Source: an uncultured beta proteobacterium
GTDB lineage: Bacteria; Pseudomonadota; Gammaproteobacteria; Burkholderiales; Burkholderiaceae_C
DNA length: 43,334 bases
Direction of reading: 5' to 3'
Assembly (NCBI GenBank): GCA_903924955.1
Contig: CAIYDK010000075.1
Span: forward strand, 1 to 43,334
Positions within the stretch are counted from its first letter, which is position 1; the number at the start of each line of letters is the position of its first letter. A program made the position numbers and the translations under genes. Under the pieces are notes generated by a model. That model was not told where the DNA came from. It saw only the letters and a program-made list of their open reading frames with translations, and made no database searches. Shown piece after piece: positions 28,078-36,000 of the stretch.

Positions 28078-29097
28078 TCATGGGGCGAAATGGTCGAACG
28101 ACGCATAGGTGTTGGCCACCGCCGCGCCGCGTCCATCGGCCAGGCGCAAGCCGGGGGCGGCTTCGATCTGCCCGATGCGGGTGACCGGGGTCGCGCTCGT
28201 TCGACTGGCCTCCTGCACTGCGGCGCGCTGTGCGGCGGGTGCGGTGAAAACCAGTTCATAGTCGTCGCCCCCGGCGAGCACGCATTGCAGGGCCAGTTGC
28301 GGCGACGGAATATTGCCAAATTGGCCGGAAGACCCCGTGAAATGTGCGTGTGCAGCTAGCAAATTGATAGCGATTTCCGTATTGACCGTAGCACCCCTGG
28401 CGGAGCGTTCCAGAATATGGCCCAGGTCGCCCAGCAGTCCGTCGCTGATATCGGCCGCCGCGCTGGCGATGCCACGCAGCGCCAGCCCCAGCGCTACCCG
28501 TGGCGTGGGCTGCTCCAGGCGCTGGCGGGCAACCGCCAGTGCGGCGGCGGGCAACTGAATGCGGCCCTGCATGGCCTCCAGTGCCAGTCGGGCGTCGCCC
28601 AGCGTGCCACTGACGTAAATATCGTCACCCGCCTGCGCGCCGCTTCGCAAAATGGCCTGTGTACCGGGTTGTGTGCCCCGTTGGACACCGTTTGCCGGTA
28701 CTTCTCCAAATACCGTAATGCAGATATTCAGTGGTCCCTGCGTGGTGTCGCCGCCGATCAGTTCGCAACCGTAAGCGTCGGCCAGGGACAGCAAGCCATC
28801 GGAAAAAGCCTGTAGCCACGCGGGGCTGGCGTCGGGCAGGGCCAGCGCCAGGGTAAAGGCTATCGGCCGTGCGCCGCAGGCGGCCAGATCGCTCAGGTTC
28901 ACGGCCAGCGCTTTGTGCCCCAGTGTTCTCGGGTCTACATCGGGAAAGAAATGGCGGCCCGCCACCAGCATGTCGCTGGAGATGGCAAGTTGCATACCCG
29001 CAGCCATTTGCAGCAGCGCACAATCGTCGCCCACGCCCAGCACCGCCTTGGGCGTTGGCCGGGTGAAGTAGCGTTGAATGAGTTCAAACTCGCCCAT
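28078..29097 (-). CDS. thiL: Thiamine-monophosphate kinase
   Basis: A protein of 339 residues from ATG 29097. ThiL makes thiamine diphosphate from the monophosphate. Conserved blocks are MGEFELIQRYF, VLGVGDDCALL, ISSDMLVAGRHF, LGHKALAVNLSDLAACGARP, and GCELIGGDTTQGPLNI. Near the C-terminus, DISDGLLGDLGHI and AGGDDYELVFT hold the acidic metal-binding residues. Between these last two the loop AINLLAAHAHFTGSSGQF is encoded by a family A repeat read in frame. The gene lies 83 bp after apaG. The family B repeat sits in that gap. Confidence 0.95.
   Translation of the reverse strand: MGEFELIQRYFTRPTPKAVLGVGDDCALLQMAAGMQLAISSDMLVAGRHFFPDVDPRTLGHKALAVNLSDLAACGARPIAFTLALALPDASPAWLQAFSDGLLSLADAYGCELIGGDTTQGPLNICITVFGEVPANGVQRGTQPGTQAILRSGAQAGDDIYVSGTLGDARLALEAMQGRIQLPAAALAVARQRLEQPTPRVALGLALRGIASAAADISDGLLGDLGHILERSARGATVNTEIAINLLAAHAHFTGSSGQFGNIPSPQLALQCVLAGGDDYELVFTAPAAQRAAVQEASRTSATPVTRIGQIEAAPGLRLADGRGAAVANTYASFDHFAP
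28319..28372 (-). repeat. Dispersed repeat family A, in-frame copy in thiL
   Basis: On the minus strand it reads GCTATCAATTTGCTAGCTGC, then CATTTCACGGGG and CCGGCCAATTT, aligning with the copies in the LysE gene and at 38120. It is more divergent than the others. The reading phase matches the LysE copy: AINLLAAHAHFTGSSGQ against [17 protein letters not shown]. Confidence 0.65.
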
Positions 29098-29104
29098 ACT
29101 TTCA

Positions 29105-29172
29105 CCGCCGGGCCGTAAAGACGGTCGCCTTGGGGGCGCAGGGAGCCCCACGCAGCGGGCGAGCGTGGAGGC
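29105..29172 (+). repeat. Dispersed repeat family B, copy 2, between thiL and apaG
   Basis: It begins CCGCCGGGCCG and ends CGCAGCGGGCGAGCGTGGAG, matching both ends of the copy before rpoN (18681-18753); the middle differs but keeps a GGGGGC run. It fills most of the thiL-apaG gap. Confidence 0.65.
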
Positions 29173-29180
29173 ACATCGTT

Positions 29181-29582
29181 CTAGTGCAGGGTGCGCGAGC
29201 CGCCAATGCCGGTTTCTCCGCTCAGTGCATCCAGCACAAACATGGGCACATCGGCATCGAATTTTTCGCCATCTTCGGCTACGCAGAAAAAGCTTCCGTG
29301 CATGGTTCCGGTGGGCGTGCGCAACCGGGTGCCGCTGGTGTACTCAAACGCCTGGCCGGGCTTGAGCAGCGGTTGCTGGCCGACCACGCCCAGGCCTTTG
29401 ACCTTCTCCGTGTGGCCATTGGCGTCGTTGACGTTCCAGGTGCGCGAAATGACCTGGGCCGGCACTTCGCCCGTGTTGGTGATGGTGATGGTGTAGGCAA
29501 ACACGTACTGATCTTCGTCCGGGGCCGACTGCTCGGGCAGGAACTGCGGTAAAACTTCAACGGATATTTGGTACTTTGGCAT
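29181..29582 (-). CDS. apaG: ApaG/CorD-family protein
   Basis: A protein of 133 residues, a single ApaG domain of fibronectin-like fold. Conserved blocks are FAYTITITNTGEVPAQVISRTWNVNDANG, VKGLGVVGQQPLLKPGQAFEYTSGT, and PTGTMHGSFFCVAEDGEKFDADVPMF. The cellular role is unclear; mutants in enterobacteria show effects on cobalt resistance and Ap4A. There is no Shine-Dalgarno before ATG 29582, but TAGCAT lies seven bases upstream, so it may be leaderless. It is divergent from rpe across 69 bp. Confidence 0.95.
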   Translation of the reverse strand: MPKYQISVEVLPQFLPEQSAPDEDQYVFAYTITITNTGEVPAQVISRTWNVNDANGHTEKVKGLGVVGQQPLLKPGQAFEYTSGTRLRTPTGTMHGSFFCVAEDGEKFDADVPMFVLDALSGETGIGGSRTLH

Positions 29583-29589
29583 AGGTGCA

Positions 29590-29595
29590 ATGCTA
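29590..29595 (-). promoter_or_regulatory. -10-like hexamer TAGCAT before apaG
   Basis: TAGCAT, then seven bases, then the apaG ATG, with no Shine-Dalgarno. It fits the possible leaderless pattern seen at argS, trpC and rpe. Confidence 0.35.
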
Positions 29596-29639
29596 TCCGG
29601 TCTTGTGTAATGGGCACGCTCGTGTGGCTTTCAACGGAT

Positions 29640-29645
29640 TAAACT
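29640..29645 (+). promoter_or_regulatory. -10-like hexamer TAAACT before rpe
   Basis: TAAACT is followed by GTGAGG and then ATG 29652. It makes ATG 29652 a plausible leaderless start; GTG 29646 is the alternative. Confidence 0.35.
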
Positions 29646-29651
29646 GTGAGG

Positions 29652-30329
29652 ATGACCTACCGAATTGCCCCCTCCATACTCTCTGCCGACTTTGCCCGAC
29701 TGGGTGAAGAGGTCAAAAACGTCATTGCCGCCGGGTCCGACTGGATCCACTTCGACGTAATGGACAACCACTATGTGCCCAACCTGACCTTCGGGCCCAT
29801 GATTTGCCAGGCCGTGAAGCCGCACGCCAAAACGCCCGCCGGCGTGGCGGTGCCCATCGACGTGCACCTGATGATTTCACCGGTGGACGCACTCGCGGCC
29901 CTGTTTGCCGAGGCCGGTGCCGACTACATCAGCTTCCACCCCGATGCATCGGGCCATGTGCACCGCAGCATCCAGGCCATCAAGTCCAAGGGAGTCAAGG
30001 CCGGGCTGGTGTTCAACCCGGCCGAGCCACTGGATGTGCTGGACTGGGTGATTGAGGACATCGACCTGATCCTGATCATGAGCGTCAACCCCGGTTTTGG
30101 TGGACAGAGCTTCATTGACTCGGCCCTGCGCAAAATTGAGGACGTGCGCAAGCGGATCACCGCCAGCGGCAAAGACATCCGGCTGGAGGTGGATGGCGGC
30201 ATCAAGGTGGACAACATTCGCCGGGTGGCCGATGCAGGTGCCGATACTTTTGTGGCAGGCAGCGCCATTTTTGGCAGGCCCGACTACCAGAGCGTGATTG
30301 ACTCCATGCGCCAGGCGTTGGCAGGCTAG
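29652..30329 (+). CDS. rpe: Ribulose-phosphate 3-epimerase
   Basis: A protein of 225 residues from ATG 29652. It interconverts ribulose-5-phosphate and xylulose-5-phosphate in the pentose phosphate and Calvin pathways. The TIM-barrel motifs are [34 protein letters not shown] (metal ligands), VDVHLMI-type [11 protein letters not shown], and [14 protein letters not shown] with [11 protein letters not shown]. In many relatives gph and trpE follow; here a GGDEF-EAL gene begins instead and gph is missing. GTG 29646 in the same frame is the other possible start. Confidence 0.96.
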   Translation: MTYRIAPSILSADFARLGEEVKNVIAAGSDWIHFDVMDNHYVPNLTFGPMICQAVKPHAKTPAGVAVPIDVHLMISPVDALAALFAEAGADYISFHPDASGHVHRSIQAIKSKGVKAGLVFNPAEPLDVLDWVIEDIDLILIMSVNPGFGGQSFIDSALRKIEDVRKRITASGKDIRLEVDGGIKVDNIRRVADAGADTFVAGSAIFGRPDYQSVIDSMRQALAG

Positions 30330-30365
30330 TGCCAAGCGGGCTTGCAATGCCAAGCAAGCTTGTTA
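30330..30365. repeat. Two tandem 18-bp units, each with a palindrome, at the rpe / GGDEF-EAL junction
   Basis: CAAGCGGGCTTG (30333-30344) and CAAGCAAGCTTG (30351-30362) are inverted repeats set exactly 18 bp apart in tandem units. They lie between the rpe stop and the candidate start ATG 30365. They might be a regulator site or a translation-control hairpin. Confidence 0.55.
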
Positions 30366-32527
30366 TGTCCAACCCCCTCAATCCCAACCTCCAGCGACCT
30401 GAGTCGCAGGCCGAGCAGAACCAGCGTCTCAAGCGGCTGGCGTTGGTGGCCGAGCGCAGCTCCAATGCCGTGATACTGGCGGATGCGAACCGCAAGGTGG
30501 TGTGGGTCAACGATGCATTTACCGCGATTACCGGGTTCACCGCGCAAGCCTCTATTGGTGAACGTTTTGGCGTTTTGCTGTCGCGGGGGAGTGCTGACCC
30601 CGAGGCCTTCGAGCAGTTTTCCCTGGCCGTGGAGCAAGGGCGGGGCTTCAAGCGTGAAATCAATATCCGAACAACCAACGGTGAAGGACGGTTGGCCCTG
30701 GTGGACTTGCAGCCCACACATGACGATGCAGGCGTGTCCTCGGGTTGGGTGCTGGTGGCCACCGACCTCACCAACTTGCGCACCCAGCAGCAATTGCTGA
30801 CGCTGGCAGTGGATGGGGCTGGGCTGGGTACCTGGCAGTGGGAAGTGCAGGGCGGGGCCATGCAATGCAATGACAGACTGCTGGAAATCATGGGGTACCA
30901 GCGAGGCCAGTTAGGCATGAATTACCAGGCCTGGAATGCGCTGATCCACCCCGATGATTTTGCACTCTGGGCTGCGGCCGTAAAGAATCAACTGCGTGAC
31001 CCGAACGTGGCGTTGCGGATGTCGGCGCGGCTCAGGCACGCCAGCGGACGTTGGGTCTGGATCATGTTTGCGGGCGCTGTGGTGGACCGATCTGCCGACG
31101 GGAGGGCGTTGCGCATGGCAGGCGTTGCGATGGATGTGCAAGTCCAAAAGGCGATGGAGCACGAACTGCGCGTGGCGGCCCGAACCGACGGGCTGACCCA
31201 GTTACCCAATCGCAGTGTGTTGCTGCATGCCGTTGAAGCGGCTATTGTGCGTGGGCGTGCCCAGCCGGGCTACCAGTTTGCCGTGTTGTTCATGGACTTT
31301 GATCGTTTCAAGCAGGTCAACGATACCTTGGGCCACAGCGCGGGCGATGATTTGTTGCGCCAGATTGCCACGCGCCTGCAAGACAGTTTGCGACCGGGTG
31401 ACAGCTTGATCCAGTCCAGCGATTTCGCCCATGTGGCGGCGCGCATCGGGGGTGATGAGTTTGTTGTGTTGCTGGACGATATTCGGGGCGATCTGGATGC
31501 CGAAATTGTGGCCAGCCGCTTGATTGATGTGCTGTCTGTGCCTTACACGATTGGGGTACACAAGGTGGTGTCCTCCGCCAGCATCGGCATTGTGACCAGT
31601 AGCCACGCCGCCGACGATGCTGACAGCGTGCTGCGCGATGCCGATATTGCCATGTATGAAGCCAAACGCACGGGCCGGGCGCGCTACGTCATGTTTGAGC
31701 CTTCCATGCGCCAACAGGTCAGCGCCTCGGTTTCGTTGGAAAACGATTTGCGTCAGGCTCTGGAAAAGCACGAGTTGTATGTGGTTTACCAACCCCTTGT
31801 CGATTTGAGTACGGGCGACTTTGCCGGGGTCGAGGCGTTGTTGCGCTGGCGCCATCCGCAGCGGGGGCTGGTGTCTCCGGTGGAGTTCATACCCATTGCA
31901 GAGGCCTGTGGACTGATTGGTGCAATGGGGCAGTTTGTCCTGCAAACGGCCTGTGGCGCTTTTGCGGCCATGCCGTGTGCATCGGGGCCTGGTCAGCAGC
32001 CCACGCTGGCGGTCAACCTGTCGCGCGCCCAGTTACGGCAAGCCGGGCTGGTGTCGGATGTGCAGGACGCCTTGCGTGCCAATGGTTTGTCCCCAGAGCA
32101 GTTGGTCCTTGAAGTGACCGAAAGTTTGGCCGCGCAGGACGCGGCCGTGCTGTCTACCCTGCACGCGATACGGGCGCTTGGAGTGGCTTTGTCGCTGGAT
32201 GACTTTGGTACCGGCTACTCGTCCCTGTCGTGTCTGCACGAGTTGCCGGTGAATTATGTGAAGGTGGATCGCTCCTTTGTGAGTCAGGCTCAAAACAGTG
32301 CCTACCACCGTGTGCTGATCGAAGCCACCATTCGCATGGCCCAAACTTTGGGCCTGGGAACGGTGGCCGAGGGTATCGAGACGGAAGAGCAAGCCGCGCT
32401 GATGGCAACACTGGGCTGTGACAAAGGCCAGGGCTACCTGTATAGCAAGCCACTGGAAGCCGATGCCCTGGCGGCGTGGGTGCAGGTGCGTGCGGCTATG
32501 GCAAGTTCTGTAAAAAGCAAAACGTAA
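30365..32527 (+). CDS. PAS-PAS-GGDEF-EAL cyclic-di-GMP turnover protein
   Basis: A protein of 720 residues from ATG 30365; ATG 30347 and GTG 30329 are also in frame, and none has a good Shine-Dalgarno. Two PAS domains come first: SSNAVILADANRKVVWVNDAFTAITGF, then LAVDGAGLGTWQWEVQGGAMQCND with a PAC-like tail. The GGDEF domain (residues 285-450) keeps GGDEF at 362-366 (RIGGDEFVVLLDD). The EAL domain keeps E490-A-L, LAVNLSRAQL, LEVTES, DDFGTGYSSLS, VKVDRSFV, VAEGIET and GQGYLYSKP. Both catalytic sites look intact, so it could make or break c-di-GMP according to PAS signals. There is no membrane segment. Confidence 0.95.
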   Translation: MSNPLNPNLQRPESQAEQNQRLKRLALVAERSSNAVILADANRKVVWVNDAFTAITGFTAQASIGERFGVLLSRGSADPEAFEQFSLAVEQGRGFKREINIRTTNGEGRLALVDLQPTHDDAGVSSGWVLVATDLTNLRTQQQLLTLAVDGAGLGTWQWEVQGGAMQCNDRLLEIMGYQRGQLGMNYQAWNALIHPDDFALWAAAVKNQLRDPNVALRMSARLRHASGRWVWIMFAGAVVDRSADGRALRMAGVAMDVQVQKAMEHELRVAARTDGLTQLPNRSVLLHAVEAAIVRGRAQPGYQFAVLFMDFDRFKQVNDTLGHSAGDDLLRQIATRLQDSLRPGDSLIQSSDFAHVAARIGGDEFVVLLDDIRGDLDAEIVASRLIDVLSVPYTIGVHKVVSSASIGIVTSSHAADDADSVLRDADIAMYEAKRTGRARYVMFEPSMRQQVSASVSLENDLRQALEKHELYVVYQPLVDLSTGDFAGVEALLRWRHPQRGLVSPVEFIPIAEACGLIGAMGQFVLQTACGAFAAMPCASGPGQQPTLAVNLSRAQLRQAGLVSDVQDALRANGLSPEQLVLEVTESLAAQDAAVLSTLHAIRALGVALSLDDFGTGYSSLSCLHELPVNYVKVDRSFVSQAQNSAYHRVLIEATIRMAQTLGLGTVAEGIETEEQAALMATLGCDKGQGYLYSKPLEADALAAWVQVRAAMASSVKSKT

Positions 32528-32587
32528 AACAGCGGCCTGCCACGGGGAATGTCCGTCGCCAAGGCGGGCACGGGCTTAGAAAGTTTC

Positions 32588-34123
32588 TCAGTCGTCAACG
32601 CCCACCTTGAATGCCGACACCACTTGAACCAGTTCCTGTGCCTGGCTCTTGAGGCTGCTGGCCGCTGCGGCCATTTGCTCTACAAGCGCTGCATTCTGCT
32701 GCGTGGCCTGGTCCATCAGGGTAACTGCTTCACCCACTTGTGCCACCCCCGTGGATTGTTCGCTGCTGGCCGCGCTGATCTCGCCCATGATGTCGGTCAC
32801 GCGCTTGATGCTGTCGACCACTTCAACCATGGTGGTGCCAGCCTGGTCGACCAACGCGGTGCCCTGCTCGACCCGCTCCACGCTGGCGTTGATCAGCAAC
32901 TTGATCTCTTTGGCTGCCTCGGCGCTTCGCCCGGCGAGTGCGCGCACTTCGCTGGCCACCACCGCAAAGCCTCGGCCCTGCTCACCTGCGCGGGCAGCTT
33001 CTACCGCAGCATTGAGCGCCAGAATGTTGGTCTGGAAGGCGATGCCGTCAATGACGCTGATGATGTCCGAGATTTTGCGACTGGACTCGTTGATGCCCTT
33101 CATGGTGTCCACCACCTGGTCTACGACTTTTCCTCCTTGCACCGCCACCGACGATGCATTCTGGGCCAATTGATTCGCTGTACGCGCGCTGTCGGCGTTT
33201 TGTTTGACGGTGGAGCCCAACTCCTCCATGGAGGCAGCGGTTTCTTCCAGCGCGCTGGCCTGCTGTTCGGTGCGGGCCGACAAATCATGGTTGCCCTGTG
33301 CAATTTCGGCGCTGGCGGTGGCTACGCCCTCCGAGCCTTGGCGGATGTTGGTCACCAGCTTGGCCAGGTTGTCCTGCATTTCTTTGAGCGATTGCAGCAA
33401 CGCCCCAATTTCATCACGGCTGTTGACCACAATGGCGTTGTTCAAATTGCCGTGTGCCACTTCATCGGCTAACCCCACGGCCTGTTGTAGCGGGCGAATA
33501 ATTTGTCGGCTAAGCCATACACCGCCCGCCAGACCCACGCCTGTCACGATCACCATGACAGTCAGGGCAAGCAGGGTGTTGCGGTCGGCATCTTTTGTCG
33601 CAGCCTCCGAGGTATCGCTCTCGGCCTTGGAGAGTTTTTCCTTCAACTCGGTCATCAGTGCGCCGGATTCGCGGTCTTTCCCACGCGCGGCCTTGTCGCC
33701 AAGCGCTGAATCAAAGCCGGACGACTTGAACTCTTCAAAGGCCTTTTTGTAGGCCTCTCCCACCACGGGCATGGTCTGGTTCAACTTGTTGAGCGTGTCT
33801 TTTGCCGTGTTGTCCAGGTTCATTTTGTCCAGTTCGCGCAATCCATCCTGAACACTCTTCATTTCCTTGAGGTGGGAGGCCCAGTATTTGTCCAGATCCT
33901 TGGGGTCTTTGCCCCGCAACAGCACGTTTTTCCACTCCTGAATGGCCGCGGAAAATTTGGCATCAATCTGGGCGACTTTTTTGTGGGCGGCTACGGTTGC
34001 CAGCACCTGGTGTTCGTACACATCGAGAGAGCTGTTCAGCTTAAAAATGCCGAACATGGCACCCAGAAACAGCAAGCCCAGAGACAGGGCGAAAGAAAGT
34101 GGTAGTTTTAGACTCAGCTTCAC
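32588..34123 (-). CDS. Methyl-accepting chemotaxis protein without a CheR tether
   Basis: A protein of 511 residues from GTG 34123, with AAGGG eight bases upstream. TM1 is residues 7-29; the periplasmic 4HB-type sensor contains [27 protein letters not shown]2 is about 187-209. A HAMP domain ([21 protein letters not shown]) leads to the signalling hairpin with [41 protein letters not shown]. The protein ends soon after the methylation helix (SAFKVGVDD), with no pentapeptide tether. Over about 240 residues the signalling part differs from that at 23061 at only about a dozen positions; the sensor parts are unrelated. It probably depends on tethered receptors for adaptation. Confidence 0.95.
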   Translation of the reverse strand: MKLSLKLPLSFALSLGLLFLGAMFGIFKLNSSLDVYEHQVLATVAAHKKVAQIDAKFSAAIQEWKNVLLRGKDPKDLDKYWASHLKEMKSVQDGLRELDKMNLDNTAKDTLNKLNQTMPVVGEAYKKAFEEFKSSGFDSALGDKAARGKDRESGALMTELKEKLSKAESDTSEAATKDADRNTLLALTVMVIVTGVGLAGGVWLSRQIIRPLQQAVGLADEVAHGNLNNAIVVNSRDEIGALLQSLKEMQDNLAKLVTNIRQGSEGVATASAEIAQGNHDLSARTEQQASALEETAASMEELGSTVKQNADSARTANQLAQNASSVAVQGGKVVDQVVDTMKGINESSRKISDIISVIDGIAFQTNILALNAAVEAARAGEQGRGFAVVASEVRALAGRSAEAAKEIKLLINASVERVEQGTALVDQAGTTMVEVVDSIKRVTDIMGEISAASSEQSTGVAQVGEAVTLMDQATQQNAALVEQMAAAASSLKSQAQELVQVVSAFKVGVDD

Positions 34124-34279
34124 AAAAAATCCCTTCGGTGCATCCGCAAGACTAATTATTTCAAGTGAACTTTACCTACATTGCTGCGGATTGTCGCTTT
34201 TAGCTTTGTACCCAAAAGAAGCAAAAAAGCGTGCAACCGATGGGGCTACAGGCTTTGTGTCAGGCCCTTGTACGTCGAG

Positions 34280-34864
34280 CTATTTGATACCCAGCATGGC
34301 GTCTTTGAGTGAGTGGTCTGCGGGCACAGGTCCAAACCAGATCGACATGATGGCTTTGAAAAACTCGGGTTCCTTGAAGGGCTCACCTTGTACCTTGCCC
34401 TTGGCCGTGATGACCATGCCGGTCCCGGGAATCCAGTCCAGGGTGATGATGTCGCCAGGAACAAGCAGTTTGTTGACGGTAAAAATCTCACCCATGCGAA
34501 TCAGCCCCGGCACCAGTTTCGACATCTCGACCTTGGAGTTGTTGTCTTCCACGCCGCGGGTCAGCAACTTGCCGAATGGACCCGCTTCGATTTCCCTCAA
34601 AAATGTCATGGTCAGCCGCTTGGGGCCCGGCGTCGCAACCAATTCTTCCAGCGAACTCACTTTTTTGGTGGCGTACAGGTCACCCACATACACTTTGAAT
34701 GGGCCCTTGTAACGCGTACCCGCGCCGTTGAGTTGCAGCGCGACCCCGCCCACCGTGGCGCTGTCTTCAACCTTCACGCCATGAATGGTCGTAGTGGCGG
34801 CACCGGCGCAAACGCTGAGCAGCCCGGCGAGTGCGAATACGAAGATACTTTTTGTCAAGCGCAT
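34280..34864 (-). CDS. Exported chalcone-isomerase-like protein, paralogue 1
   Basis: A protein of 194 residues from ATG 34864. The signal peptide is MRLTKSIFVFALAGLLSVCAGA. The mature part has the chalcone-isomerase-like pattern: VKVEDSATVGGVALQLNGAGTRYKGPFKVYVGDLYATKK, then GPKRLTMTFLREIEAGPFGKLLTRGVEDN, VPGDIITLDWIPGTGMVI and GEPFKEPEFFKAIMSIWFGP. Bacterial members of this fold are thought to bind fatty-acid-like ligands; catalytic flavonoid chemistry is unlikely. It is about 60% identical by eye to the next gene upstream (35012). No Shine-Dalgarno is present. A TGAACG-N2-CGTTCA palindrome lies 20 bases before the start. Confidence 0.9.
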   Translation of the reverse strand: MRLTKSIFVFALAGLLSVCAGAATTTIHGVKVEDSATVGGVALQLNGAGTRYKGPFKVYVGDLYATKKVSSLEELVATPGPKRLTMTFLREIEAGPFGKLLTRGVEDNNSKVEMSKLVPGLIRMGEIFTVNKLLVPGDIITLDWIPGTGMVITAKGKVQGEPFKEPEFFKAIMSIWFGPVPADHSLKDAMLGIK

Positions 34865-34884
34865 GGAGAGGGCATTCAATAAGG

Positions 34885-34898
34885 TGAACGAGCGTTCA
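34885..34898. promoter_or_regulatory. Palindrome TGAACG-N2-CGTTCA upstream of paralogue 1
   Basis: Perfect six-base arms around two bases. This form is typical of TetR-type operators. A related site lies at the same distance from the second paralogue. Confidence 0.55.
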
Positions 34899-35011
34899 GG
34901 ATAAGTAGAAGTGGATTGTCTTCTGCCGCTCTACCGCTCGGCATCAGGGTTTATGCGGATAAGGTGTGGGCTTTCGATGAATACCGTCCCGACTACGGAC
35001 TGCTGCGTGAC

Positions 35012-35599
35012 CTACTGCATGTCACCCAGAAGGTTGTCCTTGAGTTTCCAGTAGGCGGGCTGAGGGCCTAGCCAGATGCCCATCAGCGCCTTGAAGAATT
35101 CGGGCTCCGTGAACGGCTCGGCTTGCACCTTGCCGCGCGCGAAAATGACCAGGCCCGTGCCAGGAATCCAATCCATGAAGATGGTGTCTCCGGGCACAAA
35201 ATTCTTGTTGGCGGTAAAGATTTCGCTCATTTTCATCAGGCCCGGAATCAGCTTGGACATTTCGGACTTGGGGTTGTTGTCTTCCATGCCGCGGGTGAGC
35301 AACTTGCCAAACGGACCGGCCTCCATATCGCGCGTCATCACGAGTGTCATCCGTTTGGGGCCCGGCGCCGCGATAAGTTCGTCAAGCGAGTGCACTTTTT
35401 TTGTGGTGTAAAGCTCGGCGACATACACCTTGAACGGGCCTTTGAACCGGATGCCGGCGCCATTGAGTTGCAATTTGGTGCCAGCCACTGTCGCGCTGTC
35501 TTCGACTTTGACGCCTGATATCTCGATGGTATTGGCCCCCGCGGGCGTGTACAGCAAAAAAGCAAGGGCAATGGAAAATACAGGCGTGAGAATGCGCAT
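35012..35599 (-). CDS. Exported chalcone-isomerase-like protein, paralogue 2
   Basis: A protein of 195 residues from ATG 35599. The signal peptide MRILTPVFSIALAFLLYTPAGA precedes a domain of the same family as the gene at 34280: VKVEDSATVAGTKLQLNGAGIRFKGPFKVYVAELYTTKK, GPKRMTLVMTRDMEAGPFGKLLTRGMEDN, and DWIPGTGLVIFARGKVQAEPF. The two genes are 147 bp apart on the same strand, each with its own upstream palindrome, so they arose by duplication of gene plus promoter. No Shine-Dalgarno is seen; CCCCTCC precedes the ATG. The function is unknown; lipid-ligand binding in the periplasm is the likely role by family. Confidence 0.9.
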   Translation of the reverse strand: MRILTPVFSIALAFLLYTPAGANTIEISGVKVEDSATVAGTKLQLNGAGIRFKGPFKVYVAELYTTKKVHSLDELIAAPGPKRMTLVMTRDMEAGPFGKLLTRGMEDNNPKSEMSKLIPGLMKMSEIFTANKNFVPGDTIFMDWIPGTGLVIFARGKVQAEPFTEPEFFKALMGIWLGPQPAYWKLKDNLLGDMQ

Positions 35600-35618
35600 G
35601 GAGGGGTATCCAAAAAAG

Positions 35619-35632
35619 TGAACAGTCGTTCG
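35619..35632. promoter_or_regulatory. Imperfect TGAACA-N2-CGTTCG palindrome upstream of paralogue 2
   Basis: The degenerate counterpart of the palindrome at 34885. It lies 19 bases before ATG 35599. The duplicated spacing supports a shared regulator. Confidence 0.5.
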
Positions 35633-35736
35633 TTTCTATGCGCCATTCTGCGCTTGTTAGCTGCCGGGGCGTCCTAGGGTTTTTGCGGGTATGGGCGTGC
35701 CGTGAGTCGCTTTGGTGTCTCGCCAGGCAGGTTTGA

Positions 35737-35742
35737 TACACT
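35737..35742 (+). promoter_or_regulatory. -10-like hexamer TACACT of the trp leader
   Basis: TACACT is followed by GGCCCC and the leader ATG at 35749. Transcription would then start at or next to the leader start codon. The -35 is weak. Confidence 0.45.
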
Positions 35743-35748
35743 GGCCCC

Positions 35749-35853
35749 ATGTTCATTCACCGCATCTTCATTACGGGTTGTAGCGACCGGGGGGCCTGGC
35801 CCTGGCGTACGCTGACCGTCATGCCTGAGCCCATAGCCGCGTACGGCGCCTGA
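35749..35853 (+). CDS. trpL: Probable trp leader peptide
   Basis: A 34-codon frame too short for the ORF track, from ATG 35749 to TGA 35853, starting MFIHRIFITGCS and containing GAWPWRTLTV. Two Trp codons two apart (35797 and 35803) sit at the 5' arm of a hairpin that ends just before TTTTTT, and trpE follows 147 bp later. This is the layout of transcription attenuation. There is no Shine-Dalgarno, but a -10-like hexamer six bases upstream suggests a nearly leaderless transcript, as described for the trp leader of Sinorhizobium meliloti. One oddity: the leader stop codon lies between the hairpin and the T run, so a ribosome reaching it would cover the 3' arm. Confidence 0.55.
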   Translation: MFIHRIFITGCSDRGAWPWRTLTVMPEPIAAYGA

Positions 35854-35860
35854 ATTTTTT
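35804..35860 (+). terminator. Attenuator-like terminator of the trp operon
   Basis: GGC-GTACGC (35804-35812) can pair with GCGTAC-(GGC)-GCC (35839-35850), a nine-pair stem with a three-base bulge, followed by TGAA and TTTTTT (35855-35860). A ribosome stalled on the Trp codons would cover the 5' arm and allow read-through into trpE. The rest of the leader (35861-36000) holds no gene that I can see. Confidence 0.5.
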
Positions 35861-36000
35861 CGGGTCAATGTACGCGCTGCGCGCCCCCAGTCTTTCCCGT
35901 TAAACCCAGGGAAATCGGTTTGAATGAAGGCGCACCCTGCCTGTGACGGGGATGCGCTGGCGGCCTCAGTGGCGGCCGTGCAGATGAGAGGTAATACCCC

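Noticed and set aside
32528-32587. A terminator in the gap between the GGDEF-EAL gene and the second chemoreceptor.
   Set aside because: Only short, imperfect stems and no T run are found.
34188-34252. A possible further family A copy (TTTTAGCTTTGTAC ... GGGGCTACAGGC) between the second chemoreceptor and the chalcone-isomerase-like gene.
   Set aside because: Only the GGGGCTACAGGC part matches well; spacing and the first half do not. Left out of the family.
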